Shown: positions 49,282-58,885 of the stretch, in pieces | Position numbering within the stretch: position 1 is the first letter of the stretch | How the letters are laid out: each line of letters opens with the position of its first letter | From: CAYNST01 sp964546435 | GTDB taxonomy: Bacteria > Pseudomonadota > Gammaproteobacteria > Pseudomonadales > Cellvibrionaceae | Length of the DNA: 64,000 nucleotides | NCBI GenBank assembly: GCA_964546435.1 | Contig: CAZJKJ010000007.1 | Location: 1 to 64,000, forward strand | Reading direction: 5' to 3' | Position numbers and translations under genes: made by a program | Notes under the pieces: model-generated | What the model was told of the DNA's origin: nothing | Seen by the model: only the letters and a program-made list of their open reading frames with translations | The model's database searches: none

Positions 49282-50528
49282 TTCTCAAACAAACCATTGA
49301 TGACCATCACCAGGGAATCCCACATGCGGGCAAAGAAACCGGACGGTGAGACCGCTTCCTGGGCCACAAGGTCCGACTGGTACACGGCTTTGCCCTCCAG
49401 CAATACCTGCAGCTCACCGAGAACCTGGCCTTGCTCAATGGGCGCTTCAATAACGGAATCGACGGATATTTTCGCTTCGAGGGCGGCACTGGCGCCCCGC
49501 GGAATGGTAATGGTCACGTCCTCGGGAATACCCAGCCCGACTTCTTCCACCACGCCTTTCCACACGCGGTTGCGGCTCAACTCCTGGCCCTGTTTGTACA
49601 GGGGATGGGTCTGGTAGTAACGGAACCCGTAAGCCATAAGCTTTTGCGATTCCACGGCCCGTGCCTCTTCCGAGCTGGTGCCCATCACCACCGTGATCAA
49701 TCGCATGCCCTGCTTCTCGGAGGACGCCACCAGGCAGTAACCGGCTTCTTCGGTATGGCCGGTTTTGATGCCGTCGACACTGGAATCACGAAACAGCAGG
49801 CGATTGCGGTTGGTCTGGTTGATACCGTTGTAGCTGAAATATTTTTCGGCGTAGATGGGATAGTACTTGGGGTGTTTCTCGATGACGGCTCTTGCCAGTA
49901 TCGCCAGGTCGCGGGCGGTGGTGACATGGCCTTCGGCCGGCCAGCCAGTGGCATTGACAAAATGAGTGTCGTTCATGCCGAGCAATTGCGCATGCTGGTT
50001 CATGACATCGGCAAAGGCGCCCTCACCTCCGGCCAGATGCTCCGCCAGCGCGATGGACGCATCGTTGCCGGACTGAATGATCACGCCCCGCAGCAGCTCG
50101 ATCACGGAAACTTCCGTGCGCGGATCCAGGAACATGGTGGAACCACCGCTTTTGGTTCCGCCTTTCTGCCAGGCGTTATCGGATATCCGCACCAGGTCCT
50201 GTTCCTTCAGCTTGCCGCGTTCTATCTCGTCGGTCACGACATAGGCTGTCATCATCTTGGTAAGACTGGCCGGCGGCAATGGTAAATCGGCCTGATTTTC
50301 GACCAGAATTGCGCCGGTTTTTGCGTCCATCAGCAGATAGGCTTTTGCGTTCAGCTCCGGCGCAGCGGGAATGATGACCGGGCTCTGGGCGGAACCGGGA
50401 CTGGCAGAGAAGCCGGATACCAACAGCAAGCAAAAATAGAAACCTGTCGCCAGACGGGATTTTCGATTTGGGCCGGATTGACGTTTTGCAGGGAGAATTT
50501 CTGCGAATTCAGGAAAGATTGTAGTCAT
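49278..50528 (-). CDS. dacA: D-alanyl-D-alanine carboxypeptidase DacA (PBP5/6 type)
   Basis: This penicillin-binding protein trims pentapeptide side chains in the periplasm. From ATG 50528 it has 416 residues: a signal peptide (about 28-47), the transpeptidase-like domain with SxxK (Ser88, PASLTKMM), SGN (QSGNDASIAL) and KTG (DGIKTGHTEEAG), the PBP5_C domain, and a C-terminal amphipathic helix for membrane attachment. The leader before the hydrophobic core is long; a longer ATG-less extension upstream to 50585 is unlikely. Confidence 0.94.
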   Translation of the reverse strand: MTTIFPEFAEILPAKRQSGPNRKSRLATGFYFCLLLVSGFSASPGSAQSPVIIPAAPELNAKAYLLMDAKTGAILVENQADLPLPPASLTKMMTAYVVTDEIERGKLKEQDLVRISDNAWQKGGTKSGGSTMFLDPRTEVSVIELLRGVIIQSGNDASIALAEHLAGGEGAFADVMNQHAQLLGMNDTHFVNATGWPAEGHVTTARDLAILARAVIEKHPKYYPIYAEKYFSYNGINQTNRNRLLFRDSSVDGIKTGHTEEAGYCLVASSEKQGMRLITVVMGTSSEEARAVESQKLMAYGFRYYQTHPLYKQGQELSRNRVWKGVVEEVGLGIPEDVTITIPRGASAALEAKISVDSVIEAPIEQGQVLGELQVLLEGKAVYQSDLVAQEAVSPSGFFARMWDSLVMVINGLFEK

Positions 50529-50697
50529 TATTTTTCGCTTTTTTTGATAAGAAGTGAGCTCTCGCGGTTCGACGGCAGGCGGCATTGTACCAGTTACGAC
50601 CCGTGCAGAAAATTGCGAAACGGAGCACGTCCGCCGGCGCTCTCCGTTCCCATCTGGCGGCTAAAATCCCCTGCAGTACCCTCAGCGCACCCGGTTA

Positions 50698-51579
50698 CTA
50701 CATTTCAACCAGGTGCGGGACACCCAGGTCGCCCTGCTGCATGAGGCGGCGCAGATTCAGTACTTCCGCATCATCCAGAATCGGCCCGATCAAAACCTTG
50801 TAGAGATTCCGTTGCGGCTCGGGGTGCACGCGGACCTCATGATTCGTCAGGCTTGCCACTCGTGTTTTTACAACTTCGGCACTGTCCTGACTGCGAAAAG
50901 CGCCGGCTTGCAGATAACGCCGGGCCCCGTTCGCCGCTTTTGTTTTGGCAGAGCGTGCGGGGTCAGCTTTCGGCTGCAGATATTCAATGCGCACCTTCGC
51001 TGTCCCCTTCTGATGATATCCAAGCTTTTTGGCGGCCGCGTAGCTCAGGTCAATGATCCGTTTGCCGTGGAACGGGCCCCGATCATTAACACGGACAACG
51101 ACTGCCTTTCCGTTTTCAAGGTTGGTCACTTTGACATAGCTGGGAATCGGCAGGTGCTTGTGCGCCGCGGTCATCCCGAACATGTCATAAACTTCGCCGT
51201 TCGACGTCTTGCGCCCGTGGAATTTCTTGCCATACCAGGATGCGTAGCCGGTTTCGACAAATCCCACCGTGTCGAAATTGACATGATAGGTTCGCCCCAA
51301 TACTTCATAAGGGGTCTTGTTGCCGGCACCGCGAATCAGTTCCACCTGGGGAATGGCGTCCTGGAGACCGCTGACATCAATGTCCTGATCCGGGCCACTG
51401 TCCTTGATATCCTCGAACCGGGGTGACCCCGGGGCGACGGTTTTGGTTTGACTGGTGCAGCCGGACATAATCAACACGGTCAGTATCCCGGCGGCGAAGC
51501 ATTTCAACCATGCGCCGGATGCAGACCGACCCGCCCCATTCTGCGGCGCCGCGAGTGTCATCGAGGTTAAGCCTTTCAT
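50698..51579 (-). CDS. rlpA: Septal ring lytic transglycosylase RlpA
   Basis: RlpA is a lipoprotein that cleaves denuded peptidoglycan in division septa. It has 293 residues with lipobox LIMSGC (Cys41), a double-psi barrel (GYASWYGKKFHGRKTSNGE, VVVRVNDRGPFHGKRIIDLS) and a C-terminal SPOR domain (RRYLQAGAFRSQDSAE). Its ATG overlaps the mltB stop. A long N-terminal leader of about 25 residues precedes the signal core, so a start at residue 7 is possible. Confidence 0.94.
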   Translation of the reverse strand: MKGLTSMTLAAPQNGAGRSASGAWLKCFAAGILTVLIMSGCTSQTKTVAPGSPRFEDIKDSGPDQDIDVSGLQDAIPQVELIRGAGNKTPYEVLGRTYHVNFDTVGFVETGYASWYGKKFHGRKTSNGEVYDMFGMTAAHKHLPIPSYVKVTNLENGKAVVVRVNDRGPFHGKRIIDLSYAAAKKLGYHQKGTAKVRIEYLQPKADPARSAKTKAANGARRYLQAGAFRSQDSAEVVKTRVASLTNHEVRVHPEPQRNLYKVLIGPILDDAEVLNLRRLMQQGDLGVPHLVEM

Positions 51580-52682
51580 GAATTTCCGTTTTCCTGACTG
51601 GCGGTTCCGGCAGCCTTGGTGCGCGCGTCCTTGATGGCGTTGCTCAGCTCCCAGACAGCGCGTGCGTACATGCGGCTGCGGTTATATCGGGTTATCACAT
51701 AAAAGTTATTGAATCCGGCCCAGTAATCCGGCCCGTCCTTGCCTTCATAATGCAGCGGCTCGGCCAGCAGTTTACGGTCAATACCGCCCTTGCCATCATG
51801 ACTGCCTTTTACGGTAAAACCCAATTTCTTGAGTTCTTTCAGGGATCGACTCGGTTTGGCCGCTGTGTTGAGCAGTTTCGTGTCGAATCCCTCCGCCAGT
51901 TGCGCGGGGGCCATGACCGGCTGGCCGCTCTGCCAGCCATGGGCCTTGAAGTAATTGGCGACACTGCCGATCGCGTCGGACTTGTTTTTCCATATATCGG
52001 CAAAGCCGTCACCGTCGTTATCGCGCGCGTAGCTGCGATAACTGCTGGGAATAAATTGCCCGAATCCCATGGCGCCGGCGTAGGAACCGGTCAGGGCGAG
52101 GGGATCCTGATTTTGCTCGCGGGCCAGCAGGAAGAAGTGTTCCAGCTCGCCGGCAAAAAAAGTTGCCCGCGGCGGATAATCGAACCCGAGGGTAGTCAGT
52201 GCATCCAGAACCCGGTAATTCCCCATAAAACTGCCATAACGGGTTTCGACACCGATGATGGCAACGATAATTGCCGGATCAACACCGTAACGTTCGCTGG
52301 CTTCATTGAGAATTTTTTCATTTTCGTTCCAGAATTCCACACCTTGCTGGATGCGCTTCTGGTCGAGAAATATTTCCCGGTATTCAAACCAGGGCTTGGT
52401 TTTTTCTGCGGGGCGCGCAATTGCGTCGAGAATGGGTTGCTTCTTCTGCGCCTGATTCAGCATTTTCTTCAGCTGGGCTTCATCGAACTTGTGTTCGGTC
52501 ACCATCTTTTCAATAAATTTTTTCGCGGCGGGGTGATCGGCATAATCGCCGCTGACGGCCTGAGCCGCCTCCGCACTGTTGTTCTGGCCTGCGTCGGCAG
52601 CCAGTGTCTGTTCTGTACCCGCGAGAGCCAGCGCCAGCAGAACGCCATGTCGAACCTTGTTCGTTAGCAAGTTATAGAGCAT
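51576..52682 (-). CDS. mltB: Membrane-bound lytic transglycosylase B
   Basis: MltB cuts peptidoglycan glycan strands. The 368-residue protein has a signal peptide without a clear lipobox, and the catalytic Glu in IIGVETRYGSFMGNYRVLDA with GAMGFGQFIPSSYRSYARDN. It lies 3 bases after rodA. The lack of a lipobox suggests a soluble periplasmic form. Confidence 0.94.
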   Translation of the reverse strand: MLYNLLTNKVRHGVLLALALAGTEQTLAADAGQNNSAEAAQAVSGDYADHPAAKKFIEKMVTEHKFDEAQLKKMLNQAQKKQPILDAIARPAEKTKPWFEYREIFLDQKRIQQGVEFWNENEKILNEASERYGVDPAIIVAIIGVETRYGSFMGNYRVLDALTTLGFDYPPRATFFAGELEHFFLLAREQNQDPLALTGSYAGAMGFGQFIPSSYRSYARDNDGDGFADIWKNKSDAIGSVANYFKAHGWQSGQPVMAPAQLAEGFDTKLLNTAAKPSRSLKELKKLGFTVKGSHDGKGGIDRKLLAEPLHYEGKDGPDYWAGFNNFYVITRYNRSRMYARAVWELSNAIKDARTKAAGTASQENGNS

Positions 52683-52685
52683 GCG

Positions 52686-53846
52686 TCATCCAATTGTGAA
52701 AGGTGATTTTTTCCGTTCCGTTGAAATAGCCATGAGCAATCCAAAGCCCGCCATCAAGGAAATCAGCGATGTCCCACCGAGACTGATCAGGGGCAGAGGA
52801 ACACCGACTATGGGTAGAATTCCGGAAACCATCCCGATATTAACAAAAATATAAAACATGAAAGTCAATATCAGGCTCCCGGCCAGCACGCGGCCAAACG
52901 TATTGCGCGCACAGACCGCGATCCACAGGCCTCGCAGAATGACCGCAAAGTATATGGACAACAGAAACAGAAATCCGATCAGACCGAATTCTTCGGCCAC
53001 CACCGCAATAATGAAATCGGTGTGGCCTTCGGGCAGAAAATCCAGATGCGACTGAGTGCCATCCAGCCAGCCTTTGCCGCTGATCCCCCCGGAGCCGATC
53101 GCCGTTTTCGCCTGAACCGTGTTCCAGCCGGTTCCCAACACGTCGGCTTCCGGGTTCAGGAGCGTTAACACACGCTGCTTCTGATAGTCATGCATGACGA
53201 ATTGCCACATGGGCCAACTGGCGGCAATCGCCATGAAAATGGCCAGAATGATGAAACCCCAGGGCAGACCCGCCAGAAACAGACCAAAAACGCCCGACAT
53301 GGTGACCATGATGGCCGTACCCAGATCCGGCTGCTCCAGGATCAGCACAGCCGGAACGGCGATCAGGGCAAGACTGACCATCACATGCAACAGGCGCGGG
53401 GGCAATACCTTGCTGGAAAAATAGGTGGCAATGCAAATAGGCAATGCCAGCTTGAGAATTTCCGATGGCTGGAAGCGGATAAATCCGAGACTGAGCCACC
53501 GCTGTGCGCCCTTGGCGCCTACCCCCACGACCAGAACCAGAATCAGCAGAACCAGTCCCAGAAAATATAGCCAAAAAGCCCAGCGGCGTATAAATCTCAG
53601 GGAGATCTGGGCGGTGACGAACATTGCAACGTATGCAATACCGAAGAACACGCCCTGCCGTGTGACCATCTCCATGCTTTCGCCGCTTGCGCTGTAAAGG
53701 ACGAACAGGCCGCACAGTGTCAGCGTAACCAAACCCAGTAATAGCCAGGGATCAATATGCAGGCGCTCCCACAATCCCGGATTTTTCCGGAAATGATGGG
53801 AGGAGTCCGGCAACTGTCTTACAAAATCTCGAGACTTGGTGTTCAT
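52686..53846 (-). CDS. rodA: Rod-shape peptidoglycan glycosyltransferase RodA
   Basis: RodA is the SEDS polymerase of cell elongation, partner of PBP2. It has 386 residues with about ten membrane helices and the SEDS signature (LPEGHTDFIIAVVAEEFGLI, GVPLPLISLGGTSLI). It overlaps mrdA by four bases, as expected for proteins needed in equal amounts. Confidence 0.97.
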   Translation of the reverse strand: MNTKSRDFVRQLPDSSHHFRKNPGLWERLHIDPWLLLGLVTLTLCGLFVLYSASGESMEMVTRQGVFFGIAYVAMFVTAQISLRFIRRWAFWLYFLGLVLLILVLVVGVGAKGAQRWLSLGFIRFQPSEILKLALPICIATYFSSKVLPPRLLHVMVSLALIAVPAVLILEQPDLGTAIMVTMSGVFGLFLAGLPWGFIILAIFMAIAASWPMWQFVMHDYQKQRVLTLLNPEADVLGTGWNTVQAKTAIGSGGISGKGWLDGTQSHLDFLPEGHTDFIIAVVAEEFGLIGFLFLLSIYFAVILRGLWIAVCARNTFGRVLAGSLILTFMFYIFVNIGMVSGILPIVGVPLPLISLGGTSLISLMAGFGLLMAISTERKKSPFTIG

Positions 53847-55750
53847 GGTCGATACCCCGTCGCAGCACCCACGGCCTCCGGTTCGCCCTGCAACGGATGA
53901 AACGCAAACCAGGCGTCGAATATGGTGCGGGCTATCGGTGCTGCCACCGACGAACCGTGCTCGCCGTTTTCGATGACCACCGCAATCGCCAGCTTCGGTT
54001 GTTCGGCGGGGGCGAAGGCGATATAGAGGGCGTGATCCCGCTGCCGCTCCCGCAGCTTTTCGCGATCATAATCTTCCCCCTGGGCAATTCCCACCACTTG
54101 AGCCGTGCCCGTTTTCCCCGCCATCCGGTAACTGGCGCCACGTCCACTGACCTTGGCAGTTCCCCGGGCACCATGAACGACTTCCTCCATCGCATCCACC
54201 ACATAATCCCAGTGCACGCTGGCCGCATCCCAATGGCCGATTTCCTCGGCGGGCTGGACTTCGTCTCCGACGCGGGCGACCACCTGGGGTCGCAATGTCG
54301 TACCGCGCCTGGCAAGGCTGCTGGTCAGAACCGCCAGCTGCAGGGGCGTGGTCAGCACGAATCCCTGACCGATGGAAACGTTCAGACTGTCCCCCGGGAA
54401 CCACGGCAGACCGCGAGCGCCGCGCTTCCACTGGCGCGACGGCCAGAGACCGGCGCGTTCGTGGGGGATATCAATGCCGGTGCGCTGGCCCAGGCCGAAG
54501 GCTTCGCCCAACGGGTGCATCAGGTCAATACCCATACGCAGGGAAAGATCGTAAAAGTAGGTGTCGCAGGATTCGGCGATCGCCTGGCGCAGATCCACCT
54601 TCATGCCGTGCCCGCCTTTTTTCCAGTCCCGATAGATCCGGCTGTCACCTTCCGGCCTGAAAAAGCCGGGATCGCGAATGGAATAGGCCGGGTCGATGAC
54701 GCCGGCAGCCAGGCCGCCTACCCCCAGCATCGGTTTCAGCACCGAGCCGGGGGGATATTGTCCCTGAATCGCCCGGTTGTAGAGCGGCAGATCGGGCGAT
54801 TCGTTCAGAGCTTTGTAATCATCGAAGCTGATGCCCGTCACGAACAGATTGGTATCAAAGCTGGGGACACTGACCAGTGCCACCACGCCACCGCTGGCAA
54901 CATCAATGGCCACCACTGCCCCCCGCCTGTCGCCGATGGCAGCGGTGGCGACCTGTTGCAATCTCATGTCCAGATGCAGGTGCAGGTCCTTGCCGGGTAC
55001 CGGGTCGATGCGGTCGAGCACCCTCAGCACCCGCCCGTGGGCATTGGTCTCAATATGTTCCGACCCCACACCCCCCAGCAGATGGGGTTCATAGAACCGC
55101 TCGAGTCCGGTTTTACCGATGTTGTGCGTCCCGCTGTAGTTCCGGTAGGTCGCTTCGTCGAACCCCGCGACCTCTGCTTCGCTGATGCGTCCCACATACC
55201 CGATGACATGACCAAACAGCTCTCCAAAAGGATAATGGCGGGTCAGTTCTGCTTCGATTTCCACACCATCCAGACGGTACTCGTTGACCGCAATCTGGGC
55301 GATTTCTTCCTCTGTCAGGCGATATCGCAATGGGACGGATTCATAGGGGCGGCGTCGCAGTCGCAGGGCTTTCTGGAAGTTGGTGCGGTCGCGGGCATCG
55401 ACATCAATGAGGGAAGCCACCGTATCGATCGTTTTCTCGAGATCTTTGGTGCGCTCCTTGACGATGGACAGATAATAGCTGGCGCGATTGTCGGCGAGCA
55501 GGATTCCATTGCGATCGTAGATCATTCCCCGGGTCGGCGGTATCGGCTGGACCTGGATCCGGTTGCTGTCCGAGCGGGTGACATAATCCTCGTAGCTGAC
55601 CACCTGCAGCCGATAGAAACGAAATATCAGGCAGCCGAACAGCACCACCACAAACAGCAAAGATACAAGGATTCGCCTTGCAAACAGGTTTGTCTCGGAC
55701 TGATGGTCCTTGAAACGCAGGTGATCTTTATCGGTTGCAGAAATTGGCAT
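53843..55750 (-). CDS. mrdA: Penicillin-binding protein 2 (MrdA)
   Basis: PBP2 is the transpeptidase of lateral wall growth. It has 635 residues: one membrane helix (RRILVSLLFVVVLFGCLIFR), the pedestal domain, and the transpeptidase with active-site SxxK in PPGSVLKPM, SxN-type SCDTYFYDL and KTG in MAGKTGTAQVVG. It follows rlmH by about 160 bases and overlaps rodA. Confidence 0.97.
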   Translation of the reverse strand: MPISATDKDHLRFKDHQSETNLFARRILVSLLFVVVLFGCLIFRFYRLQVVSYEDYVTRSDSNRIQVQPIPPTRGMIYDRNGILLADNRASYYLSIVKERTKDLEKTIDTVASLIDVDARDRTNFQKALRLRRRPYESVPLRYRLTEEEIAQIAVNEYRLDGVEIEAELTRHYPFGELFGHVIGYVGRISEAEVAGFDEATYRNYSGTHNIGKTGLERFYEPHLLGGVGSEHIETNAHGRVLRVLDRIDPVPGKDLHLHLDMRLQQVATAAIGDRRGAVVAIDVASGGVVALVSVPSFDTNLFVTGISFDDYKALNESPDLPLYNRAIQGQYPPGSVLKPMLGVGGLAAGVIDPAYSIRDPGFFRPEGDSRIYRDWKKGGHGMKVDLRQAIAESCDTYFYDLSLRMGIDLMHPLGEAFGLGQRTGIDIPHERAGLWPSRQWKRGARGLPWFPGDSLNVSIGQGFVLTTPLQLAVLTSSLARRGTTLRPQVVARVGDEVQPAEEIGHWDAASVHWDYVVDAMEEVVHGARGTAKVSGRGASYRMAGKTGTAQVVGIAQGEDYDREKLRERQRDHALYIAFAPAEQPKLAIAVVIENGEHGSSVAAPIARTIFDAWFAFHPLQGEPEAVGAATGYRP

Positions 55751-55912
55751 TACTGATCATGTTAGTGGTCACTGTCTTTCAAGCATAAACCAAGCAGATC
55801 GCTTTGCTGACTTTACGTCGGTTGCGGACTGCCGCAGGTTCTGATTCGCAAAAACGTCAAGGTCAGGATGTTCCTGCTGACCGGTCGCCCTGCGATGGCC
55901 CGTGGTGACGTT

Positions 55913-56380
55913 CTATTTGTGATAGGGATGGTTTTGCAAGATGGTCCAGGCCCGGTAGAGCTGTTCGATAAAGATAATGCGCACCAAAGGATGCGGCAGC
56001 GTCAAGTTGGACAGGGACCAGCGTTCCGTCGCCGTATTCAGGCAATTCTGGCTGAGGCCGTCGGGCCCGCCGATGACAAATGCGAGATCCTTTCCCGTCA
56101 TCTGCCACTGCCGGAGTTGTTGTGCCAGCTCTTCAGTGCTCCAGGGCCGGCCTTTGACATCCAGCATGATTCGCAGCGCGCCCTTGGCGGCGACCTGCAT
56201 GATCGCCTCCCCTTCGGCCTCCTTGATCTGTTCCAGATTTGCGTTTTTGAGGCGCGCGGCCAGAGGCAACTCCACCAGCTGAGGCGACAACTCGCGCGGC
56301 AGGCGTTTGGTGTACTCGCTAAAACCGGCGGTAACCCAGGCCGGCATTTTTCCACCCACAGTGACCAGTTGAACTTTCAT
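55913..56380 (-). CDS. rlmH: 23S rRNA pseudouridine-1915 methyltransferase RlmH
   Basis: RlmH is a SPOUT methyltransferase acting on assembled ribosomes. From the second ATG it has 155 residues, the exact family length, starting MKVQLVTVGGKMPAWV. The trefoil-knot motifs LAFVIGGPDGLS and SLSNLTLPHPLVRIIFIEQL are present. An ATG two codons earlier is possible. Confidence 0.96.
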   Translation of the reverse strand: MKVQLVTVGGKMPAWVTAGFSEYTKRLPRELSPQLVELPLAARLKNANLEQIKEAEGEAIMQVAAKGALRIMLDVKGRPWSTEELAQQLRQWQMTGKDLAFVIGGPDGLSQNCLNTATERWSLSNLTLPHPLVRIIFIEQLYRAWTILQNHPYHK

Positions 56381-56490
56381 AACCATCGCACGGCGCAGAA
56401 GGGATTGGGGGTGGCGCCTCGTCCGCCTGAAAAGCGGGCGAGGCGCCGGTATCGACAGATTTGACCCGTCACGGTCCGGAGTCCTGCCGA

Positions 56491-56862
56491 CTACGGCAGT
56501 TCAGTCCCCTGTCCGGAGGGGATTTCGCTCATGCGGTTGGCGGGAACCTTTGACCAGAGCTTTTCAAGTTCGTAGAAATCACGGGTGGCCGGGAGCATGA
56601 CGTGGACGACCGTATCGCCATAATCCACCAGCACCCATTCGCCGACGTCCAGTCCTTCAATACCCAGCGGCCGAATCCCTTTGAGCTTGAGCTCTTCTAC
56701 CACGTTGTTAGCCACGGACTTCACATGGCGGCTCGAGGTTCCGTTCGCGATAATCAGAAAATCCGCGACGTCCGTCAACTGGCGAACGTCGAGTTCTACG
56801 ATCTTCTGCGCCTTGATGTCTTCCAAGGCCTCGTGGATATGCTGGTTTAACTCTGATGTCAT
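56491..56862 (-). CDS. rsfS: Ribosome silencing factor RsfS
   Basis: RsfS binds uL14 and blocks subunit joining in starved cells. The 123-residue protein has DFLIIANGTSSRHVKSVANN, EGLDVGEWVLVDYGDTVVHV and ELEKLW. It overlaps nadD by four bases. It is the second ribosome-idling factor in the window, along with the HPF fusion at 46008-46634. Confidence 0.96.
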   Translation of the reverse strand: MTSELNQHIHEALEDIKAQKIVELDVRQLTDVADFLIIANGTSSRHVKSVANNVVEELKLKGIRPLGIEGLDVGEWVLVDYGDTVVHVMLPATRDFYELEKLWSKVPANRMSEIPSGQGTELP

Positions 56863-57518
56863 AATTCAGTCGTTTCACTTGATTGATAAAGACGATACTT
56901 TTCCAGGTAACGCCGGACAGACTCTGTCACCAGATATGCGGGCGAGAGCCCTTGGTGTATCTGCTGTCGCAGGACAGAGGATGAAATTGCCAGTGCAGTC
57001 GTCGCCATGAAGGCCACGCCGCCCTGTGCGGGAATCGCGTCAGGATTACAGCGACGCGGCGCCAGCCAGTCCTGCAGCGTCGGTGCCCATTGGGGGTCGA
57101 CGCCGGGTCGGTTGATGACCAGCAGACTGGCATGGTCTGTCAGGCTTTCCCAGTGATGCCAGCTCGTCAGGTTGATAAAACTGTCCATCCCCACGACCCA
57201 GACCAGGGTGTCCCCGGGGAACTGCTGCCGCAAATGCGCCAGCGTATCCACGGTGTAGGACGGACCTTCCCGGGTCAGTTCACAGGTTTCCACCTGAAAC
57301 GCGCCCCCGTTTCCCTGCTGCCCGTTCAGTTCAGCCACCACGGCCTCGACCATGCGCAGGCGATGATCGGCAAGGGGCGCGAGCCCCGGCTTGTGGGGTG
57401 GCATTCGGGACGGGACAAAACTGGTCAGGGCGGCGCCGGTTTTCCAGTGACACTCCAGTGCCACGCGGACATGTCCGATATGGATCGGATTGAAAGTACC
57501 GCCGAAAAACAGCCTCAC
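56859..57518 (-). CDS. nadD: Nicotinate-nucleotide adenylyltransferase NadD
   Basis: NadD adenylates nicotinate mononucleotide in NAD synthesis. It has about 219 residues with GGTFNPIHIGHVRVAL and ISSSVLRQQIHQG. The GTG at 57516-57518 overlaps the proA stop (GTGA) and gives VRLFFGGTFNP, the usual N-terminus. An ATG at 57551 would add 11 residues inside proA and cannot be excluded. Confidence 0.93.
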   Translation of the reverse strand: MRLFFGGTFNPIHIGHVRVALECHWKTGAALTSFVPSRMPPHKPGLAPLADHRLRMVEAVVAELNGQQGNGGAFQVETCELTREGPSYTVDTLAHLRQQFPGDTLVWVVGMDSFINLTSWHHWESLTDHASLLVINRPGVDPQWAPTLQDWLAPRRCNPDAIPAQGGVAFMATTALAISSSVLRQQIHQGLSPAYLVTESVRRYLEKYRLYQSSETTEL

Positions 57519-58774
57519 TGACGAATGTGCCCGTTCCCCAGCACCACCCATTTTTGCGAGGTCAACCCTTCGAGACCGACCGGCCCCCGCGCGTGGATCT
57601 TGTCAGTGGAAATACCGATTTCAGCCCCCAGACCAAATTCAAAGCCGTCGGCAAACCGGGTCGATGCATTCACCATCACGGAGCTGGAATCGACCTCGGT
57701 CATGAAGCGGCGCGCCCGGGAATAATCCTCGGTCACAATTGCATCGGTGTGCTGGGAACTGTAGGTGGCGATATGACCAATCGCGTCGTCGAGACCATCG
57801 ACCACCCGAACGGAGAGAATCGGAGCCAGATATTCGGTGCGCCAGTCTTCTTCCGTCGCCGGCTCGATATTTTCAAGCATCCCACGGGTGCGTTCACAGC
57901 CGCGCAACTCAACGGCTTTCTCGCGAAACGCAGCGGCCAGGCGCGGCAGAATCTGCGGGGCCACTGCCGCGTCCACCAGCAAGGTCTCCATCGCATTGCA
58001 CACCCCGTAACGGTGGGTTTTGGCATTGAGGGCAATGGCAACGGCTTTGTCGAGGTCGGCCTTGCCGTCGATGTAAACATGACAGATGCCGTCCAGGTGT
58101 TTGATGACGGGCACTTTAGCGTCTGCGGAAATGCGTTCTATCAGGCTGCGACCACCACGGGGCACTATGACATCCACCCATTGAGGCATGGCGATCAGTT
58201 CACCGACCGCCGCCCGGTCCGTGGTCTCCACCACCTGAACCGCCGCTTGTGGCAACCCTGTCTGTGCCAGCCCCGCCCCGATACATTCGGCGATGGCCCT
58301 GTTGGAGCTGATGGATTCGCTGCCGCCGCGCAGAATGGCGGCGTTCCCGGATTTCAGGCACAGGCTCGCCGCGTCGATGGTCACGTTGGGACGGGATTCA
58401 TAGATGATACCGATCACCCCCAAAGGCACGCGCATCTTGCCGACCTGAATACCACTCGGACGATAACTCAGGCCGGTGATCTCGCCACAGGGATCAGGTA
58501 AAGCCGCCACCTGGTGCAATCCTTCAATCATGGCGTCGATTCGAGCCGGGGTAAGCTCGAGCCGATCCAGTAATGCCGGTGCCAGGCCATTGCGCTTGCC
58601 GCTGGCCAGATCGGCCTGATTCGCATCATTCAGCTGGGCACGGCCCGCATCCAGTTTGGCCCCGATGGCCGCCAGCGCCGCGTTGCGGGCGCCGGTAGTA
58701 GATGCCGCCATCACGCGTGAAGCCACCCGTGCGTCGCGCCCCAGACGAGCCATGTACTCTTTGATATCGGTCAT
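57515..58774 (-). CDS. proA: Gamma-glutamyl phosphate reductase ProA
   Basis: ProA makes glutamate semialdehyde for proline. It has 419 residues of the aldehyde dehydrogenase type, with GVIGIIYESRPNVTIDAASL, CLKSGNAAILRGGSES, the catalytic Cys in RYGVCNAMETLLV and EIGISTDKIHARGPVG. It starts at ATG 58774; an upstream TTG is less likely. Confidence 0.97.
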   Translation of the reverse strand: MTDIKEYMARLGRDARVASRVMAASTTGARNAALAAIGAKLDAGRAQLNDANQADLASGKRNGLAPALLDRLELTPARIDAMIEGLHQVAALPDPCGEITGLSYRPSGIQVGKMRVPLGVIGIIYESRPNVTIDAASLCLKSGNAAILRGGSESISSNRAIAECIGAGLAQTGLPQAAVQVVETTDRAAVGELIAMPQWVDVIVPRGGRSLIERISADAKVPVIKHLDGICHVYIDGKADLDKAVAIALNAKTHRYGVCNAMETLLVDAAVAPQILPRLAAAFREKAVELRGCERTRGMLENIEPATEEDWRTEYLAPILSVRVVDGLDDAIGHIATYSSQHTDAIVTEDYSRARRFMTEVDSSSVMVNASTRFADGFEFGLGAEIGISTDKIHARGPVGLEGLTSQKWVVLGNGHIRQ

Positions 58775-58885
58775 AAACAATCACTGATCTTTAAGGTTGC
58801 GCTGATTATATACACAAACACGGCCGAGCATGCTGGCCCGGCTGCCGACGGCCTGACCGTCGTTCGACGACTTTTCGTACGGACC

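Noticed and set aside
53897..55756. A 619-codon open frame antisense to mrdA
   Set aside because: It mirrors the real PBP2 gene, has no family motif and arises from GC-rich codon bias on the other strand. The same holds for the long frames opposite motC, recJ, prfB and fliF.
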